A stretch of DNA of 64,000 bases from Cellulophaga omnivescoria. Its GTDB lineage: Bacteria; Bacteroidota; Bacteroidia; Flavobacteriales; Flavobacteriaceae. Positions within the stretch are counted from its first letter, which is position 1; every line of letters starts with the position of its first letter. Of the stretch, positions 18,276 to 27,579 are shown piece after piece. The notes below the pieces were generated by a model. The model was not told where the DNA came from. It saw only the letters and a list, made by a program, of their open reading frames with translations, and searched no databases. The stretch lies in the NCBI RefSeq assembly GCF_001999725.1, contig NZ_MDDP01000023.1:98148-162147 (forward strand). The letters are read 5' to 3'. The position numbers and the translations under genes are program-made.

Positions 18276-19916
18276 ATGAATATCAGACTATCAAAATCTG
18301 TTTTAAGCCTATCAGCAGTTGCTTTAATAATGGCTAGCTGTGGCTCTGCACCCACCTTAATTTCTACTCCTGTAGAAAATATAGATGCTTTACCTTTAAA
18401 AGTATCGGAACTTACAGAGCAACAAAAGCAAAACTGGGGTCACGCAGATCTTGCTACAGACACTATACCAGGTATGAGTGTAGACAAAGCCTACAAAGAG
18501 CTTATTGGCAATAAAAAAGGAACCAAAGTTATTGTAGCTGTTATGGACTCTGGAATGGATTTAAATCATGAAGATCTTAAAAATGTTCTATGGACTAATA
18601 AAAAAGAAATTCCTGGTAATAATATAGATGATGATAATAACGGTTTTATTGATGATGTTCATGGATATAACTTTTTAGGAGATTCTTATAATGAACAATT
18701 AGAAAGTGCTAGAATTGTAAGATTAGGTCTTGGCGATGCTGCATTACAAGCTAAAGCTAAAGCAGAAGTAGAAGCAGACTATGCTGAAGCTTTAGCTGGC
18801 AAACAAAGATATGAGCAAATTTTACAAGCTGTAAAAAATGCAGATGAAGCTGTAAAAAAAGAACTAGGTAAAGACAGTTATACAAAACAAGATTTAGCCA
18901 GTATAACTGCAAAAGATGAAACTATGCAACGCAACTTGGCTGTATTAAACCAAATGTATTCTTTTAGTAGCTCAATCCCTGAAGCTATAAAAAATATTAC
19001 CGGTGGTATTACTTACTTTACAGACCAAGTAAATTACAACTTAAACAAAGATTTTAACGGTAGAGAACCTGTTGGTGACAATCCTTATGACATTACAGAC
19101 ACTAAATATGGTAATGGTAACCCAATTAACACTGTAGATACAGAAAGCCATGGTACACACGTTGCCGGTATTATTGCAGCAGAGCGTAATAATGGTAAAG
19201 GTGCTAACGGTGTTGCTAATAATGTAGAGTTAATGAGCATTAGAACTGTACCTAACGGTGATGAATACGACAAGGATATTGCTTTAGGTATACGTTATGC
19301 AGTAGATAATGGAGCTAAAGTTATAAACGCAAGTTTTGGTAAAGCTTATTCACCAAAAGCAGAATGGGTTTATGAGGCTTTAAAATATGCTGCAGAAAAA
19401 GATGTACTTTTTGTACATGCTGCAGGTAATGATGGTGCTAATTTAGACGATTATGAAAACCACCCTAATTACCCAAATGACCAAATAAAAAATGGTGCAG
19501 AATTTGTAGATAACGTAATAACAGTTGGTGCTTTAGCTAACAAATACGGATCTACAATGCTTGCAGATTTCTCTAACTACGGTAAAATTAATGTAGATGT
19601 TTTTGCTCCGGGTGCAGAAATTTACTCTACAATGCCAGGTAGTAAATATGAGTATATGGGAGGAACATCTATGGCTTCTCCGGGTGTTGCTGGTGTTGCT
19701 GCAGTTATAAGATCACAATACCCTAAATTAACAGCTGCACAGGTTAAAAAAATAATCATGCAGTCTGGTATAGCAATTAAAACTAAAGTTGTTCTTGGCG
19801 GTGATCCATCAAACAACAATACATTAGCTAATATATCTACATCAGGTAAAATGGTAAATTTATATAACGCACTTTTATTAGCTGAAAGCGTTTCTAAAGG
19901 ACAAGTAAAACTATAA
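18276..19916 (+). CDS. S8 (subtilisin-like) serine protease lipoprotein with long helical insertion
   Basis: 546 residues. A lipobox (IMASC, Cys 22) makes it a lipoprotein. The catalytic triad is D91 (AVMDSGMD), H292 (SHGTHVAGI) and S465 (GGTSMASPG). The Asp-His distance of about 200 residues is far larger than in typical subtilisins, owing to an Ala/Glu/Lys-rich helical insertion at about 140-260. It is followed after 2 bases by an M1 peptidase gene, so the two form an operon of secreted or envelope peptidases that could work in sequence (endo- then exopeptidase). No T9SS sorting domain is seen at the C-terminus. Confidence 0.95.
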   Translation: MNIRLSKSVLSLSAVALIMASCGSAPTLISTPVENIDALPLKVSELTEQQKQNWGHADLATDTIPGMSVDKAYKELIGNKKGTKVIVAVMDSGMDLNHEDLKNVLWTNKKEIPGNNIDDDNNGFIDDVHGYNFLGDSYNEQLESARIVRLGLGDAALQAKAKAEVEADYAEALAGKQRYEQILQAVKNADEAVKKELGKDSYTKQDLASITAKDETMQRNLAVLNQMYSFSSSIPEAIKNITGGITYFTDQVNYNLNKDFNGREPVGDNPYDITDTKYGNGNPINTVDTESHGTHVAGIIAAERNNGKGANGVANNVELMSIRTVPNGDEYDKDIALGIRYAVDNGAKVINASFGKAYSPKAEWVYEALKYAAEKDVLFVHAAGNDGANLDDYENHPNYPNDQIKNGAEFVDNVITVGALANKYGSTMLADFSNYGKINVDVFAPGAEIYSTMPGSKYEYMGGTSMASPGVAGVAAVIRSQYPKLTAAQVKKIIMQSGIAIKTKVVLGGDPSNNNTLANISTSGKMVNLYNALLLAESVSKGQVKL

Positions 19917-19918
19917 TT

Positions 19919-21778
19919 ATGAAAAAAATATTAATTGCGGGGGTAGCAGCGTTAACAACCTTGTTTTCTCCTTTATCTGCACAAAATGGTTCGTATTGGC
20001 AACAACACGTAGACTATGCTATGGAGATAGATATGAATGTTGAAAATTACCAGTATGATGGTACACAAAAATTAGTATACACTAACAACTCACCAGATGA
20101 GTTAACGCGTGTATACTACCATTTATATTTTAATGCTTTTCAGCCAGGTAGTGAAATGGATGCTCGTTTACACAGCATTGCAGATCCTGATGGAAGAATG
20201 ACAGATAAAAATAAAAATAGCAGAATTGCTACTTTAAAAGAAGATGAAATTGGTTTTATTAAAGTTTCTTCTTTAAAACAAGATGGTGTTCCTGTAAAAT
20301 ACAGTGTAGAAGGTACTGTTTTAATAGTAGAATTGGCTAAACCAATAGCTGCTGGTTCTAAAACTACTTTTGATATGGTTTTTAAAGGTCAGGTTCCTGT
20401 ACAAATACGTAGATCTGGACGCAATAGTAGTGATGGTGTCTCATTATCTATGACACAGTGGTACCCAAAATTAGCAGAATATGATTTTGAAGGTTGGCAC
20501 GCAGACCCTTACATTGCTAGAGAATTTCATGGTGTTTGGGGAGATTTTGATGTAAAACTTACAATAGATAAAAATTATGTTGTTGGAGGTAGTGGTTATT
20601 TACAAAACGCTAATGAAATAGGCCACGGATATGAAACTCCTGGAACTAAAGTAAAAAAACAACGTGGTAAAAAATTAACTTGGCACTTTAAAGCGCCTAT
20701 GGTACACGATTTTATGTGGGCAGCAGATCCAGATTATATTCATGACACACTACAAGTAGAAAACGGACCATTATTACACTTTTTATACCAAGGTAACGAC
20801 CCAGAAATTAAAGCAAATTGGGAAAAAGTACAGCCTAAAGCTGCAGAAATGATGCAGTTTTTTAGCAAAAACATTGGTAAATACCCATACAAACAATACT
20901 CTATTATACAAGGTGGAGATGGTGGTATGGAGTACGCTATGAGTACTTTAATTGCTGGTGGTAAAAAGTTTGGTAGCCTTGCTGGTACAACAGCACATGA
21001 AATGGCTCACTCCTGGTTTCAGCACATATTAGCTAGTAATGAAGCTAAACATGAGTGGATGGATGAAGGTTTTACAACTTTTATTTCTTCATTATGTATG
21101 AACGAGGTTATGGACCAGAAAAAAGACAATCCTTTTGAAGGATCTTACCGTGGTTATTATTACCTAGTAAATTCTGGTAAAGAACAACCACAAACTACAC
21201 ATGCAGATCGTTATCATGAAAATATGCCTTATAGTATAGCTGCTTACAGTAAAGGTTCTATATTTTTATCACAATTAGGTTATATTATTGGACAAGAAAA
21301 CTTAATGAAAACAATTCGTAAGTACTACGAAGACTTTAAATTTAAGCACCCAATACCTAACGATATTAAAAGAACCGCAGAAAAAGTATCTGGTATGGAG
21401 CTAGATTGGTATTTAACAGACTGGACACAAACTACTAATACTATAGATTATGGTATTACAGAAGTTACAGAAGCCAACAATGCATCTACAGTTTCTTTAG
21501 AAAGAATTGGTTTAATGCCAATGCCTTTAGATATTTTAGTTGTTTATACAGATGGTACACAAGAAACTTTTTACGCTCCTTTACGTATGATGCGTGGAGA
21601 AAAAGAAAATCCTTATGCCAACTTAAAAAGAACTGTATTGCCAGACTGGCCTTGGGCAAACTCTAACTACAGCTTTACTATTAACAAGCCAAAAGCAAGT
21701 ATTAAAGCAATTGTTATAGACCCATCTAACCTTATGGCAGATATTAATAAAGAAAACAACGTTTATCAGGCAGAGTAA
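19919..21778 (+). CDS. M1-family zinc metallopeptidase (gluzincin aminopeptidase)
   Basis: 619 residues with a signal peptide (LSAQNG cleavage near residue 21) and no lipobox. The zinc site is H360-E361-x2-H364 with E383 after 18 residues (DEGF), the exact M1 spacing. The gluzincin domain lies at about 280-480; an upstream beta domain (30-270) precedes it. The M1 GxMEN exopeptidase motif is replaced by a GGMEYAMST stretch (about residues 337-345). This fits Bacteroidota M1 relatives and may alter amino-terminal specificity. It sits 2 bases after the S8 protease and ends at a strong terminator. Confidence 0.94.
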   Translation: MKKILIAGVAALTTLFSPLSAQNGSYWQQHVDYAMEIDMNVENYQYDGTQKLVYTNNSPDELTRVYYHLYFNAFQPGSEMDARLHSIADPDGRMTDKNKNSRIATLKEDEIGFIKVSSLKQDGVPVKYSVEGTVLIVELAKPIAAGSKTTFDMVFKGQVPVQIRRSGRNSSDGVSLSMTQWYPKLAEYDFEGWHADPYIAREFHGVWGDFDVKLTIDKNYVVGGSGYLQNANEIGHGYETPGTKVKKQRGKKLTWHFKAPMVHDFMWAADPDYIHDTLQVENGPLLHFLYQGNDPEIKANWEKVQPKAAEMMQFFSKNIGKYPYKQYSIIQGGDGGMEYAMSTLIAGGKKFGSLAGTTAHEMAHSWFQHILASNEAKHEWMDEGFTTFISSLCMNEVMDQKKDNPFEGSYRGYYYLVNSGKEQPQTTHADRYHENMPYSIAAYSKGSIFLSQLGYIIGQENLMKTIRKYYEDFKFKHPIPNDIKRTAEKVSGMELDWYLTDWTQTTNTIDYGITEVTEANNASTVSLERIGLMPMPLDILVVYTDGTQETFYAPLRMMRGEKENPYANLKRTVLPDWPWANSNYSFTINKPKASIKAIVIDPSNLMADINKENNVYQAE

Positions 21779-21800
21779 AATCTTCATGTTAACAACTATC

Positions 21801-21840
21801 AAAATCCGTTTAGAGTTCAGCTTTAAACGGATTTTTTTTA
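21801..21840 (+). terminator. Terminator after the S8/M1 peptidase operon
   Basis: An 11-bp perfect stem (AAATCCGTTTA at 21802-21812 with 21824-21834) that can extend inward by a few pairs, followed by a run of T. Confidence 0.88.
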
Positions 21841-21905
21841 TAATTCTAAAACAGCATCAAAAAAGATAAAAAACTAATAGATAGTTAAAAATAGTAACTT
21901 TATAA

Positions 21906-21913
21906 TACCTTTG
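21906..21913 (+). promoter_or_regulatory. Bacteroidota -7 promoter element for rnpA operon
   Basis: TACCTTTG matches TAnnTTTG. It would start the rnpA-S41-DUF4442 transcript with a leader of about 65 bases. Confidence 0.5.
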
Positions 21914-21984
21914 CTTTTTAGTAAAGAAGTGGTGTTACTGTAAACACTCATTTTTTATATAACTAGATAATTAATACATTTTTA

Positions 21985-22395
21985 ATGCCTACGCAAGAAC
22001 AACCAAACACTCCTAATTTTAAGTTTCCTACCAAAGAAAAATTAAAAAGTAAAAAGTTAATTGGAGAATTGTTTGAAAATGGAAAAAGTGTATCTAGCTA
22101 CCCAGTTAAACTAATTTACTTGCCTTGCACATTAGAAAACACCCCTTTAAAAGTTGGTGTAACTGTGCCTAAACGTAATTTTAAAAGTGCTGTAGACCGT
22201 AATAGAATTAAAAGATTATTACGAGAAGGTTACAGACTTAACAAACACGTAATTTTTAACAACATAGATAAAGATTTTGCGTTACTATTTTTATACCTTG
22301 GTAAAAAGAAGCCAAACCATACTGAAATAGAGAAATCTGTTGCAGAAGTGCTTGCCAAATTTTATAAGAAAGTAAACAATGAAGAACGTACTTAA
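21985..22395 (+). CDS. rnpA: Ribonuclease P protein component
   Basis: 136 residues. It carries the family signature around the RNR motif (KSAVDRNRIKRLLREGYRLNK, positions about 68-88), the basic helix that binds the RNase P RNA and the pre-tRNA leader. RnpA helps cleave 5' leaders from tRNA precursors. Unlike the arrangement in many bacteria, there is no rpmH or dnaA upstream. The 3' end overlaps the S41 peptidase gene by 17 bases, giving a coupled rnpA-S41-DUF4442 operon. The gene ends KVNNEERT. Confidence 0.96.
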   Translation: MPTQEQPNTPNFKFPTKEKLKSKKLIGELFENGKSVSSYPVKLIYLPCTLENTPLKVGVTVPKRNFKSAVDRNRIKRLLREGYRLNKHVIFNNIDKDFALLFLYLGKKKPNHTEIEKSVAEVLAKFYKKVNNEERT

Positions 22396-24007
22396 AAAAA
22401 GAATAATTATACCGGTTTTTGCCGTTTTTATTTTAATAGGAGCCAGTAGTTTTAAAGGCGATTTTTTTGAAATAGCAAAGCAAATAGAAATTTTTACTAC
22501 GCTCTTTAAAGAGTTAAATATGAATTATGTGGATGAAACCAATCCGGCAGAATTAATGGATAATGCCATTAAAAATATGCTAAACGGTTTAGATCCATAT
22601 ACCCGCTTTTTAAATGAACAAGATGTAGAAGCTTACCGTATTAATAATGCTGGTAAATACTCTGGTATTGGTGCTACTGTACGTACTTACAAAGATAAAA
22701 TGCTAATTATAGAAGCCTATAAAGACCTACCTGCAGATAAGGCTGGTTTAAAGGCTGGTGACGAGATTATTAAAATTGGCGATACCGATGTTGCAACTTT
22801 TAAAGATGATGCAACAGAGCTTCTAAAAGGTGCCAGTAACACTGGTGTAACCGTTGTATACAAAAGACAAGGTAAAACAAACACCACAACAATTAACAGA
22901 GAAGATATAGAAGTAGACGCTGTACCTTTTTACAAAATGGTAGATGAAACTACAGGTTACATTGTGTTAACAAAGTTTAACCAAAAAGCATCTTCACAAA
23001 CAAAAGAAGCTTTGATAAACCTTAAAAATGAAGGTGCCAAAAAAATAATATTGGATTTAAGAGGAAATCCGGGTGGTTTATTGTCCGAAGCTATAAACGT
23101 TACCAATTTATTTGTTCCTAGAGGAGAACTAATTGTAACCACAAAATCTAAGGTTAAAAAGTTTAATAAAACATACACTACAAGAAACGCTGCTGTAGAC
23201 ACAGAAATTCCTTTGGTCGTACTTGTAAATGGCTCTAGTGCTTCTGCTAGTGAAATTGTTTCGGGTAGTTTACAAGATTTAGACAGAGCTGTAATTGTTG
23301 GTGCGCGTAGTTTTGGTAAAGGTTTGGTACAAAGGCCTCTTAAACTTACTTATGGTACGCAATTAAAAGTTACCATCTCTAGGTATTATACACCTAGTGG
23401 CAGATGTATACAGTCTTTAGATTACTGGCATAGAGATGAAAACGGTAAAGCCGTAAAAAATACTAAGTTTAATGAGTTTAAAACCAAAAACGGACGTAAA
23501 GTACAAGATGGTGGAGGTGTTTTACCAGAAATACAAATTACTGCTGCTAAAACAAACTCACTTACAAAAGCACTTATTGTTAACAATGTTATTTTTGACT
23601 ACGCAACCAACTACTATTATAATAATAAAGTAGCTTCAATTACAGATTTTAAGTTAACAGATACAGATTTTACTGCTTTTAAAAGCTTTGTAGAAGCTTC
23701 TAATTTTTCTTTTGAAACTGAAACAGAAAAAGCACTTACTGCCGCTATAAACAGTAATGATACCGCTATTTTTGGTGATGATATACAAGAAAAATATAAA
23801 AGTCTTTTGGTAGATATCAATAAAAATAAAATTAAAGCACTAGATAAATACAAAACAGAAATTGTAAAAAATATTGAAGACGAGATTGTAAAACGTTATT
23901 TTTATAGAGAAGGTTTGTATGAGTATTACTTATCTCATGACGATGCTATTTTAACAGCAACAGAATTACTTAACAACCCAAGTAAATACAACGATTATTT
24001 AAAGTAG
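22379..24007 (+). CDS. S41 family C-terminal processing peptidase (CtpA/Tsp-like)
   Basis: 542 residues. An N-terminal membrane anchor or signal segment (IIIPVFAVFILIGASSF) is followed by a PDZ domain (about 85-170) and the S41 catalytic core. The catalytic Ser lies in NGSSASASEIVSGSL and the Lys in GARSFGKGLVQ (serine-lysine dyad). A roughly 150-residue helical C-terminal extension follows. Such periplasmic enzymes trim C-termini of envelope proteins. Translation is coupled to rnpA by a 17-base overlap, an arrangement seen in several Flavobacteriaceae as far as I recall. Confidence 0.95.
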   Translation: MKNVLKKRIIIPVFAVFILIGASSFKGDFFEIAKQIEIFTTLFKELNMNYVDETNPAELMDNAIKNMLNGLDPYTRFLNEQDVEAYRINNAGKYSGIGATVRTYKDKMLIIEAYKDLPADKAGLKAGDEIIKIGDTDVATFKDDATELLKGASNTGVTVVYKRQGKTNTTTINREDIEVDAVPFYKMVDETTGYIVLTKFNQKASSQTKEALINLKNEGAKKIILDLRGNPGGLLSEAINVTNLFVPRGELIVTTKSKVKKFNKTYTTRNAAVDTEIPLVVLVNGSSASASEIVSGSLQDLDRAVIVGARSFGKGLVQRPLKLTYGTQLKVTISRYYTPSGRCIQSLDYWHRDENGKAVKNTKFNEFKTKNGRKVQDGGGVLPEIQITAAKTNSLTKALIVNNVIFDYATNYYYNNKVASITDFKLTDTDFTAFKSFVEASNFSFETETEKALTAAINSNDTAIFGDDIQEKYKSLLVDINKNKIKALDKYKTEIVKNIEDEIVKRYFYREGLYEYYLSHDDAILTATELLNNPSKYNDYLK

Positions 24008-24023
24008 AATACGTAAAAATACT

Positions 24024-24557
24024 ATGTCTGTTTACCAAAAAATGGCCAATATTGGTCAAAAACTATTTTCTAAACATATACTTTTTAAATACGGATTTAA
24101 TTATTCGCCTATGTACAGGAGAAGTACAGGTAAAATAATTGAAATTACTAAAGATTTACTGCACATAAAGGTGAAGATTCCTATTAGTTGGAAAAACAGA
24201 AATTATGTAAATTCTATTTTTGGTGGTAGTTTGTTTTCTGCTGTAGACCCAATACCTATGATACAGTTGTTGTATTTAATTGGTGATGATTATGTGGTTT
24301 GGGATAAAGCTGCAGATATACGTTTTAAAAAGCCTGCTAAACAAAATGTTTTTGCAGATTTTACTTATACTGAAGAGGAACTACAAGATATTAAAAAATG
24401 CATTGCTGCAGAAAACGAAATTGAGGTTAAAAAAACTACCGAAATTAAAAGTGAAGATGGTACAACTACCTTTTGCGTGGTACATAAAACCATTTATGTA
24501 GCCAACAAAGAGTTTTACAAGCAAAAAATGAAAAATAGAAAAAAACAAAAGGCATAA
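24024..24557 (+). CDS. DUF4442 domain protein (hot-dog-fold, thioesterase-like)
   Basis: 177 residues, 16 bases after the S41 gene. The sequence PMYRRSTGKIIEITKDLLHIKVKIP followed by NSIFGGSLFSAVDPIPMIQLLYL has the strand-helix pattern of DUF4442 hot-dog proteins, relatives of acyl-CoA thioesterases. The family's substrate is unknown. The C-terminus is Lys-rich (KQKMKNRKKQKA). It is the last gene of the rnpA operon, before a strong bidirectional terminator. Confidence 0.85.
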   Translation: MSVYQKMANIGQKLFSKHILFKYGFNYSPMYRRSTGKIIEITKDLLHIKVKIPISWKNRNYVNSIFGGSLFSAVDPIPMIQLLYLIGDDYVVWDKAADIRFKKPAKQNVFADFTYTEEELQDIKKCIAAENEIEVKKTTEIKSEDGTTTFCVVHKTIYVANKEFYKQKMKNRKKQKA

Positions 24558-24574
24558 TATTAGTTTATATAAAT

Positions 24575-24617
24575 AAAAAAGAGACCTAAAATAACTATAT
24601 TTTAGGTCTCTTTTTTT
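24575..24617. terminator. Strong bidirectional terminator
   Basis: A perfect stem of at least 13 bp (GAGACCTAAAATA at 24581-24593 with 24598-24610), 4-base loop, flanked by A6 and T7 runs. It separates the convergent DUF4442 and NlpC/P60 genes. Confidence 0.92.
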
Positions 24618-24634
24618 GGTGTATTTTACACACT

Positions 24635-25840
24635 TTACTCTACAAAAAGTGCAGCATTTTTAAGTTCTAAAATAGCTTCTGTATTTTGGTGTAACATGCG
24701 GTTACTTTGTAAATATCTGTTTAAATTAAACTCATCAAAATTAGTAGCGTCTTTATCTATACTACTAATATGTACACGTCCAGAGGAATGTATAAATTGG
24801 TTGTTACCAATCCACATACCAACATGTACAACTTTTTGTTTAGTAGAATCTGTTGCTGGTCTTCCAAAAAACAATAAATCGCCAACTGCTAGCTTACTAA
24901 AATCTTTATCTTTATCTACTACTGTACCTGCATTTACTTGTTGTGATGCATCCCTTGGTAAAACCATACCATTTAAAAAGTATATAGTTTTGGTAAAACC
25001 GCTACAGTCTACTCCTTTACTAGATGTACCTCCCCATAAATACGGTAAACCCATTAATTGTTTAGATGTTGCTACTAAAGATTCTTGCGATGGGTTTAAT
25101 GCTTTTAACCAATTATTGTACGTTTGTGCTTCGTCTTTTTTAACAAATGCAAGTCTACCATCTGGGTATTTTACTTGGTAAAATAAGCCTTCTTCAGCTA
25201 CTAATTCTAAAATACTACCAGCTACTAAATCTGAAACAATTTCTTGACCTGTTGTTGACGCGTAAGAAAAACCTGTAGTATTAGTATATATTATTTTTTC
25301 TGTTGCTTTCCAGTTTTTATAATCGTTATTCTTTAAAATTTCTATGCCACCTTTATCTACCCACGCTATGTAATTATCTGGTGTTTGTATAAGATACCAA
25401 TCGCCATCATTTTTATACACTTTTACTGGTGTACCCAAAGTTGCTTGTGTGGCAAGTTCTTGTGAGTGTCCTGCTTTGCTTCTTAAATTAGCAACAGAAA
25501 TTTTTACAATGGCCCAATTGCTATTTTTAAATTCTGCTGTTGGTAGTAATTGTATACTATCTATATACTCAATTTTAGCCTCATTTAGCTTGGTTTTAAG
25601 CTCGTTTACCGCTTTTGGTAGGTTAGATTGTCCTGTTAAAATAAAACTATTGTTAACAGCTTTATATTCAATATTAAAAAGAGCAACACGTTTGTCTGGA
25701 GCATATGTTGTTTTTACATCATCTATATATTCTAAAACAGGATTTTCTACTTCTGTAACTACTTCATTTTTACAACTACCCAAAACCATTATTGTTGCAA
25801 GTGCTATTAATGGAATTTTAGAATTGATATTCTTCATCAT
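24635..25840 (-). CDS. NlpC/P60 (C40) peptidase lipoprotein with SH3 domains
   Basis: 401 residues. The lipobox (VLGSC, Cys 23) marks an outer-membrane lipoprotein. Two bacterial SH3-like regions lie at about 115-165 (VANLRSKAGHSQELATQATLGTPVKVYKNDGDW) and 185-240 (VSDLVAGSILELVAEEG). The NlpC/P60 domain (250-375) has the catalytic Cys in GVDCSGFTKTIYF and His in VVHVGMWIG. Such enzymes cut peptide stems in peptidoglycan. Two adjacent ATGs at 25840 and 25837 are possible starts. The gene is monocistronic. Confidence 0.94.
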   Translation of the reverse strand: MMKNINSKIPLIALATIMVLGSCKNEVVTEVENPVLEYIDDVKTTYAPDKRVALFNIEYKAVNNSFILTGQSNLPKAVNELKTKLNEAKIEYIDSIQLLPTAEFKNSNWAIVKISVANLRSKAGHSQELATQATLGTPVKVYKNDGDWYLIQTPDNYIAWVDKGGIEILKNNDYKNWKATEKIIYTNTTGFSYASTTGQEIVSDLVAGSILELVAEEGLFYQVKYPDGRLAFVKKDEAQTYNNWLKALNPSQESLVATSKQLMGLPYLWGGTSSKGVDCSGFTKTIYFLNGMVLPRDASQQVNAGTVVDKDKDFSKLAVGDLLFFGRPATDSTKQKVVHVGMWIGNNQFIHSSGRVHISSIDKDATNFDEFNLNRYLQSNRMLHQNTEAILELKNAALFVE

Positions 25841-25979
25841 TTTTGTGCGTGTTTAATTGAAAGAGTGAAATTATGAAAATTTTATTTTACTGTAGACAAA
25901 ATGAACATTGTAATGTTAATAACTACGTTAAAGTACTGTTAATCAATATATAAATTAGGAATTTTGAGTTTATTTTATT

Positions 25980-26366
25980 ATGTTGATAACTATGATAGAG
26001 ACAGATAAAATTGAAAATACAGCGTTTATAAAAAAATCTATAGGTTATTTAGAATCTAGAGGATTTACAAATATCAAAGCAGATGTAACAGATTGTGAAA
26101 TACCAAAATCTTACATTAGAAAAAATACTGGTGATAAAGTAACGCCAGATATTGTTGCTATGAAAAACGGGAGAAAATATTTTTTTGAAATTAGCTTAAA
26201 GTCAGATAAACCTAAACTTTTAAAGTCTAAGTGGCTGTTTTTAGATACTTTAAGTAGAATGAACTCTAACAGATTTAGAATTATTACTACCAAAGGACAT
26301 TTTAAATTTACCGATACAATGTTAGAAGATATAAACCTTACCAATAAAACACCTATAAAAATTTAG
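25980..26366 (+). CDS. Small hypothetical protein with possible PD-(D/E)XK-like core
   Basis: 128 residues from ATG 25980; the in-frame ATG at 25992 (MIETDKIEN) is equally likely. A helix with LESRGF is followed by TPDIVAMKNGRKYFFEISLKSDKPKLLKSKW, i.e. an Asp, then a Glu about 13 residues on in a beta strand, then Lys. That order resembles the catalytic strand of PD-(D/E)XK nuclease-like folds, although the E-x-K spacing is not canonical (EISLK). The remainder (WLFLDTLSRMNSNRFRIITTKGH) also fits such a fold. It is not named in my memory. The stop overlaps the convergent elaA stop by 4 bases. Confidence 0.65.
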   Translation: MLITMIETDKIENTAFIKKSIGYLESRGFTNIKADVTDCEIPKSYIRKNTGDKVTPDIVAMKNGRKYFFEISLKSDKPKLLKSKWLFLDTLSRMNSNRFRIITTKGHFKFTDTMLEDINLTNKTPIKI

Positions 26367-26803
26367 TGTTTGTACATTACCATATGCGGTATGCCGTCTT
26401 CTAAATATTCTGCTCCTTCTTCTTTAAAACCTAAATTATTATAAAATTTTAAAAGGTATTTTTGAGCAGATATTTTTATCGTTGTTTGTTGTAGGTAACT
26501 TTTTACGGCAGTAATAGATGCTTCCATTATTGCATACCCATATTTATGTTTCCTTTCAGATTTTTTAACTACTACTCTACCAATACTAGCGTCATTAAAA
26601 TAATCTCCAGGTTTAAATATACGTGTATATGCAACTAACTCGTTGTTTTTAAAACCTAAAACATGTAGAGCTTTAAAATCCTTACCATCTATATCTTGGT
26701 AAACGCAATTTTGTTCTACAACAAAAATCTCTGATCTAAGTTGTAGAACTGCGTATAAATCCTTTGTAGTAAGCTCGTTAAAACTTTTAACACTTATTAC
26801 CAT
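26363..26803 (-). CDS. elaA: GNAT-family acetyltransferase, ElaA type
   Basis: 146 residues. The start SFNELTTKDLYAVLQLRSEIFVVEQNCVYQDIDGKD is the ElaA hallmark. The acetyl-CoA loop region is ASIGRVVVKKSERKHKYGYAIM, followed by a C-terminal YLEDGIPHMVMYKH. The substrate is unknown. It lies 8 bases downstream of rpiB on the same strand, sharing its transcript. Confidence 0.88.
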   Translation of the reverse strand: MVISVKSFNELTTKDLYAVLQLRSEIFVVEQNCVYQDIDGKDFKALHVLGFKNNELVAYTRIFKPGDYFNDASIGRVVVKKSERKHKYGYAIMEASITAVKSYLQQTTIKISAQKYLLKFYNNLGFKEEGAEYLEDGIPHMVMYKH

Positions 26804-26811
26804 ATAAAGTA

Positions 26812-27243
26812 TTAATTACATGCTATTTTTTCTACCCTGTTTTGGTGTCTTCCGCCAGCAAATTCTGTATTTAAAAATGTAGTAACCATTTCTAATGCCT
26901 GCGGTAAAGAAACAAAACGTGCTGGTATACTTAATATGTTTGCATTGTTATGCTCACGTGTTAAAGACACAATTTCTTTAGTCCAGCATAAACCAGCTCT
27001 AACATTTTGGTATTTATTGGCTGTCATAGAAACACCATTGCCACTACCACATATAAGGATACCAAAATCTACTTTTTTTGTATCTACATCTGCAGCTACT
27101 GGGTGCACAAAATCTGGATAGTCTACACTATCATTACTATCTGTACCGTAGTTAGTTACTTCTATACCTTTAGATTTTAAAAGTTCTAATACCGCAAATT
27201 TATACTCTGTACCGGCGTGGTCATTACCTATAGCTATATGCAT
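26812..27243 (-). CDS. rpiB: Ribose-5-phosphate isomerase B
   Basis: 143 residues from the ATG at 27243; an upstream ATG at 27288 adds 15 residues lacking homology (it would read MVFVLLYCKTTKN) and is rejected. The N-terminus MHIAIGNDHAG and the active-site Cys segment ILICGSGNGVSM are diagnostic. The enzyme interconverts ribose-5-phosphate and ribulose-5-phosphate in the non-oxidative pentose phosphate pathway. A TACTTTTG -7 box lies about 28 bases upstream. Confidence 0.96.
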   Translation of the reverse strand: MHIAIGNDHAGTEYKFAVLELLKSKGIEVTNYGTDSNDSVDYPDFVHPVAADVDTKKVDFGILICGSGNGVSMTANKYQNVRAGLCWTKEIVSLTREHNNANILSIPARFVSLPQALEMVTTFLNTEFAGGRHQNRVEKIACN

Positions 27244-27270
27244 TATATTGTTTTTTGTAGTTTTACAATA

Positions 27271-27278
27271 CAAAAGTA
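27271..27278 (-). promoter_or_regulatory. Bacteroidota -7 promoter element for rpiB-elaA
   Basis: TACTTTTG on the minus strand matches TAnnTTTG and lies 27 bases before the rpiB ATG. Confidence 0.5.
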
Positions 27279-27307
27279 CAAATACCATTGTATATCCTAT
27301 TCTAAAA

Positions 27308-27579
27308 TTGTTAATAAATACAAACCCCCATTTTTACATACATTTTTGATTGTATCACATACAACTAACAAGTTGTTCACAACACTTTAATAAGTATACA
27401 AAACATAAATTTTGTTTTTCGTAAAAATTGTTGCATTATAGCATAGAATTTCTTCAACCAAATCTATTTTTTACTTTTTAGATAAAAGATATTAAGACTA
27501 TTGTTAATAATGTAAACAATTTTTTAGCGGTTAATTATTAAAAATTTGATGTTAATAGAAGTTGTTAATAACCGTTAAT
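27308..27579. repeat. Dispersed TTGTTAATAA / GTTAAT motif cluster
   Basis: TTGTTAATAA occurs at 27308-27317, 27501-27510 and 27562-27571. Further GTTAAT cores occur at 27530, 27551 and 27574, giving five cores in 77 bases (27503-27579). All lie within non-coding DNA on the + strand. Confidence 0.6.

Noticed and set aside
24280..24501. 73-residue ORF in another frame within the DUF4442 gene
   Set aside because: Overlaps a conserved gene fully and has a Lys/Leu-biased shadow composition.
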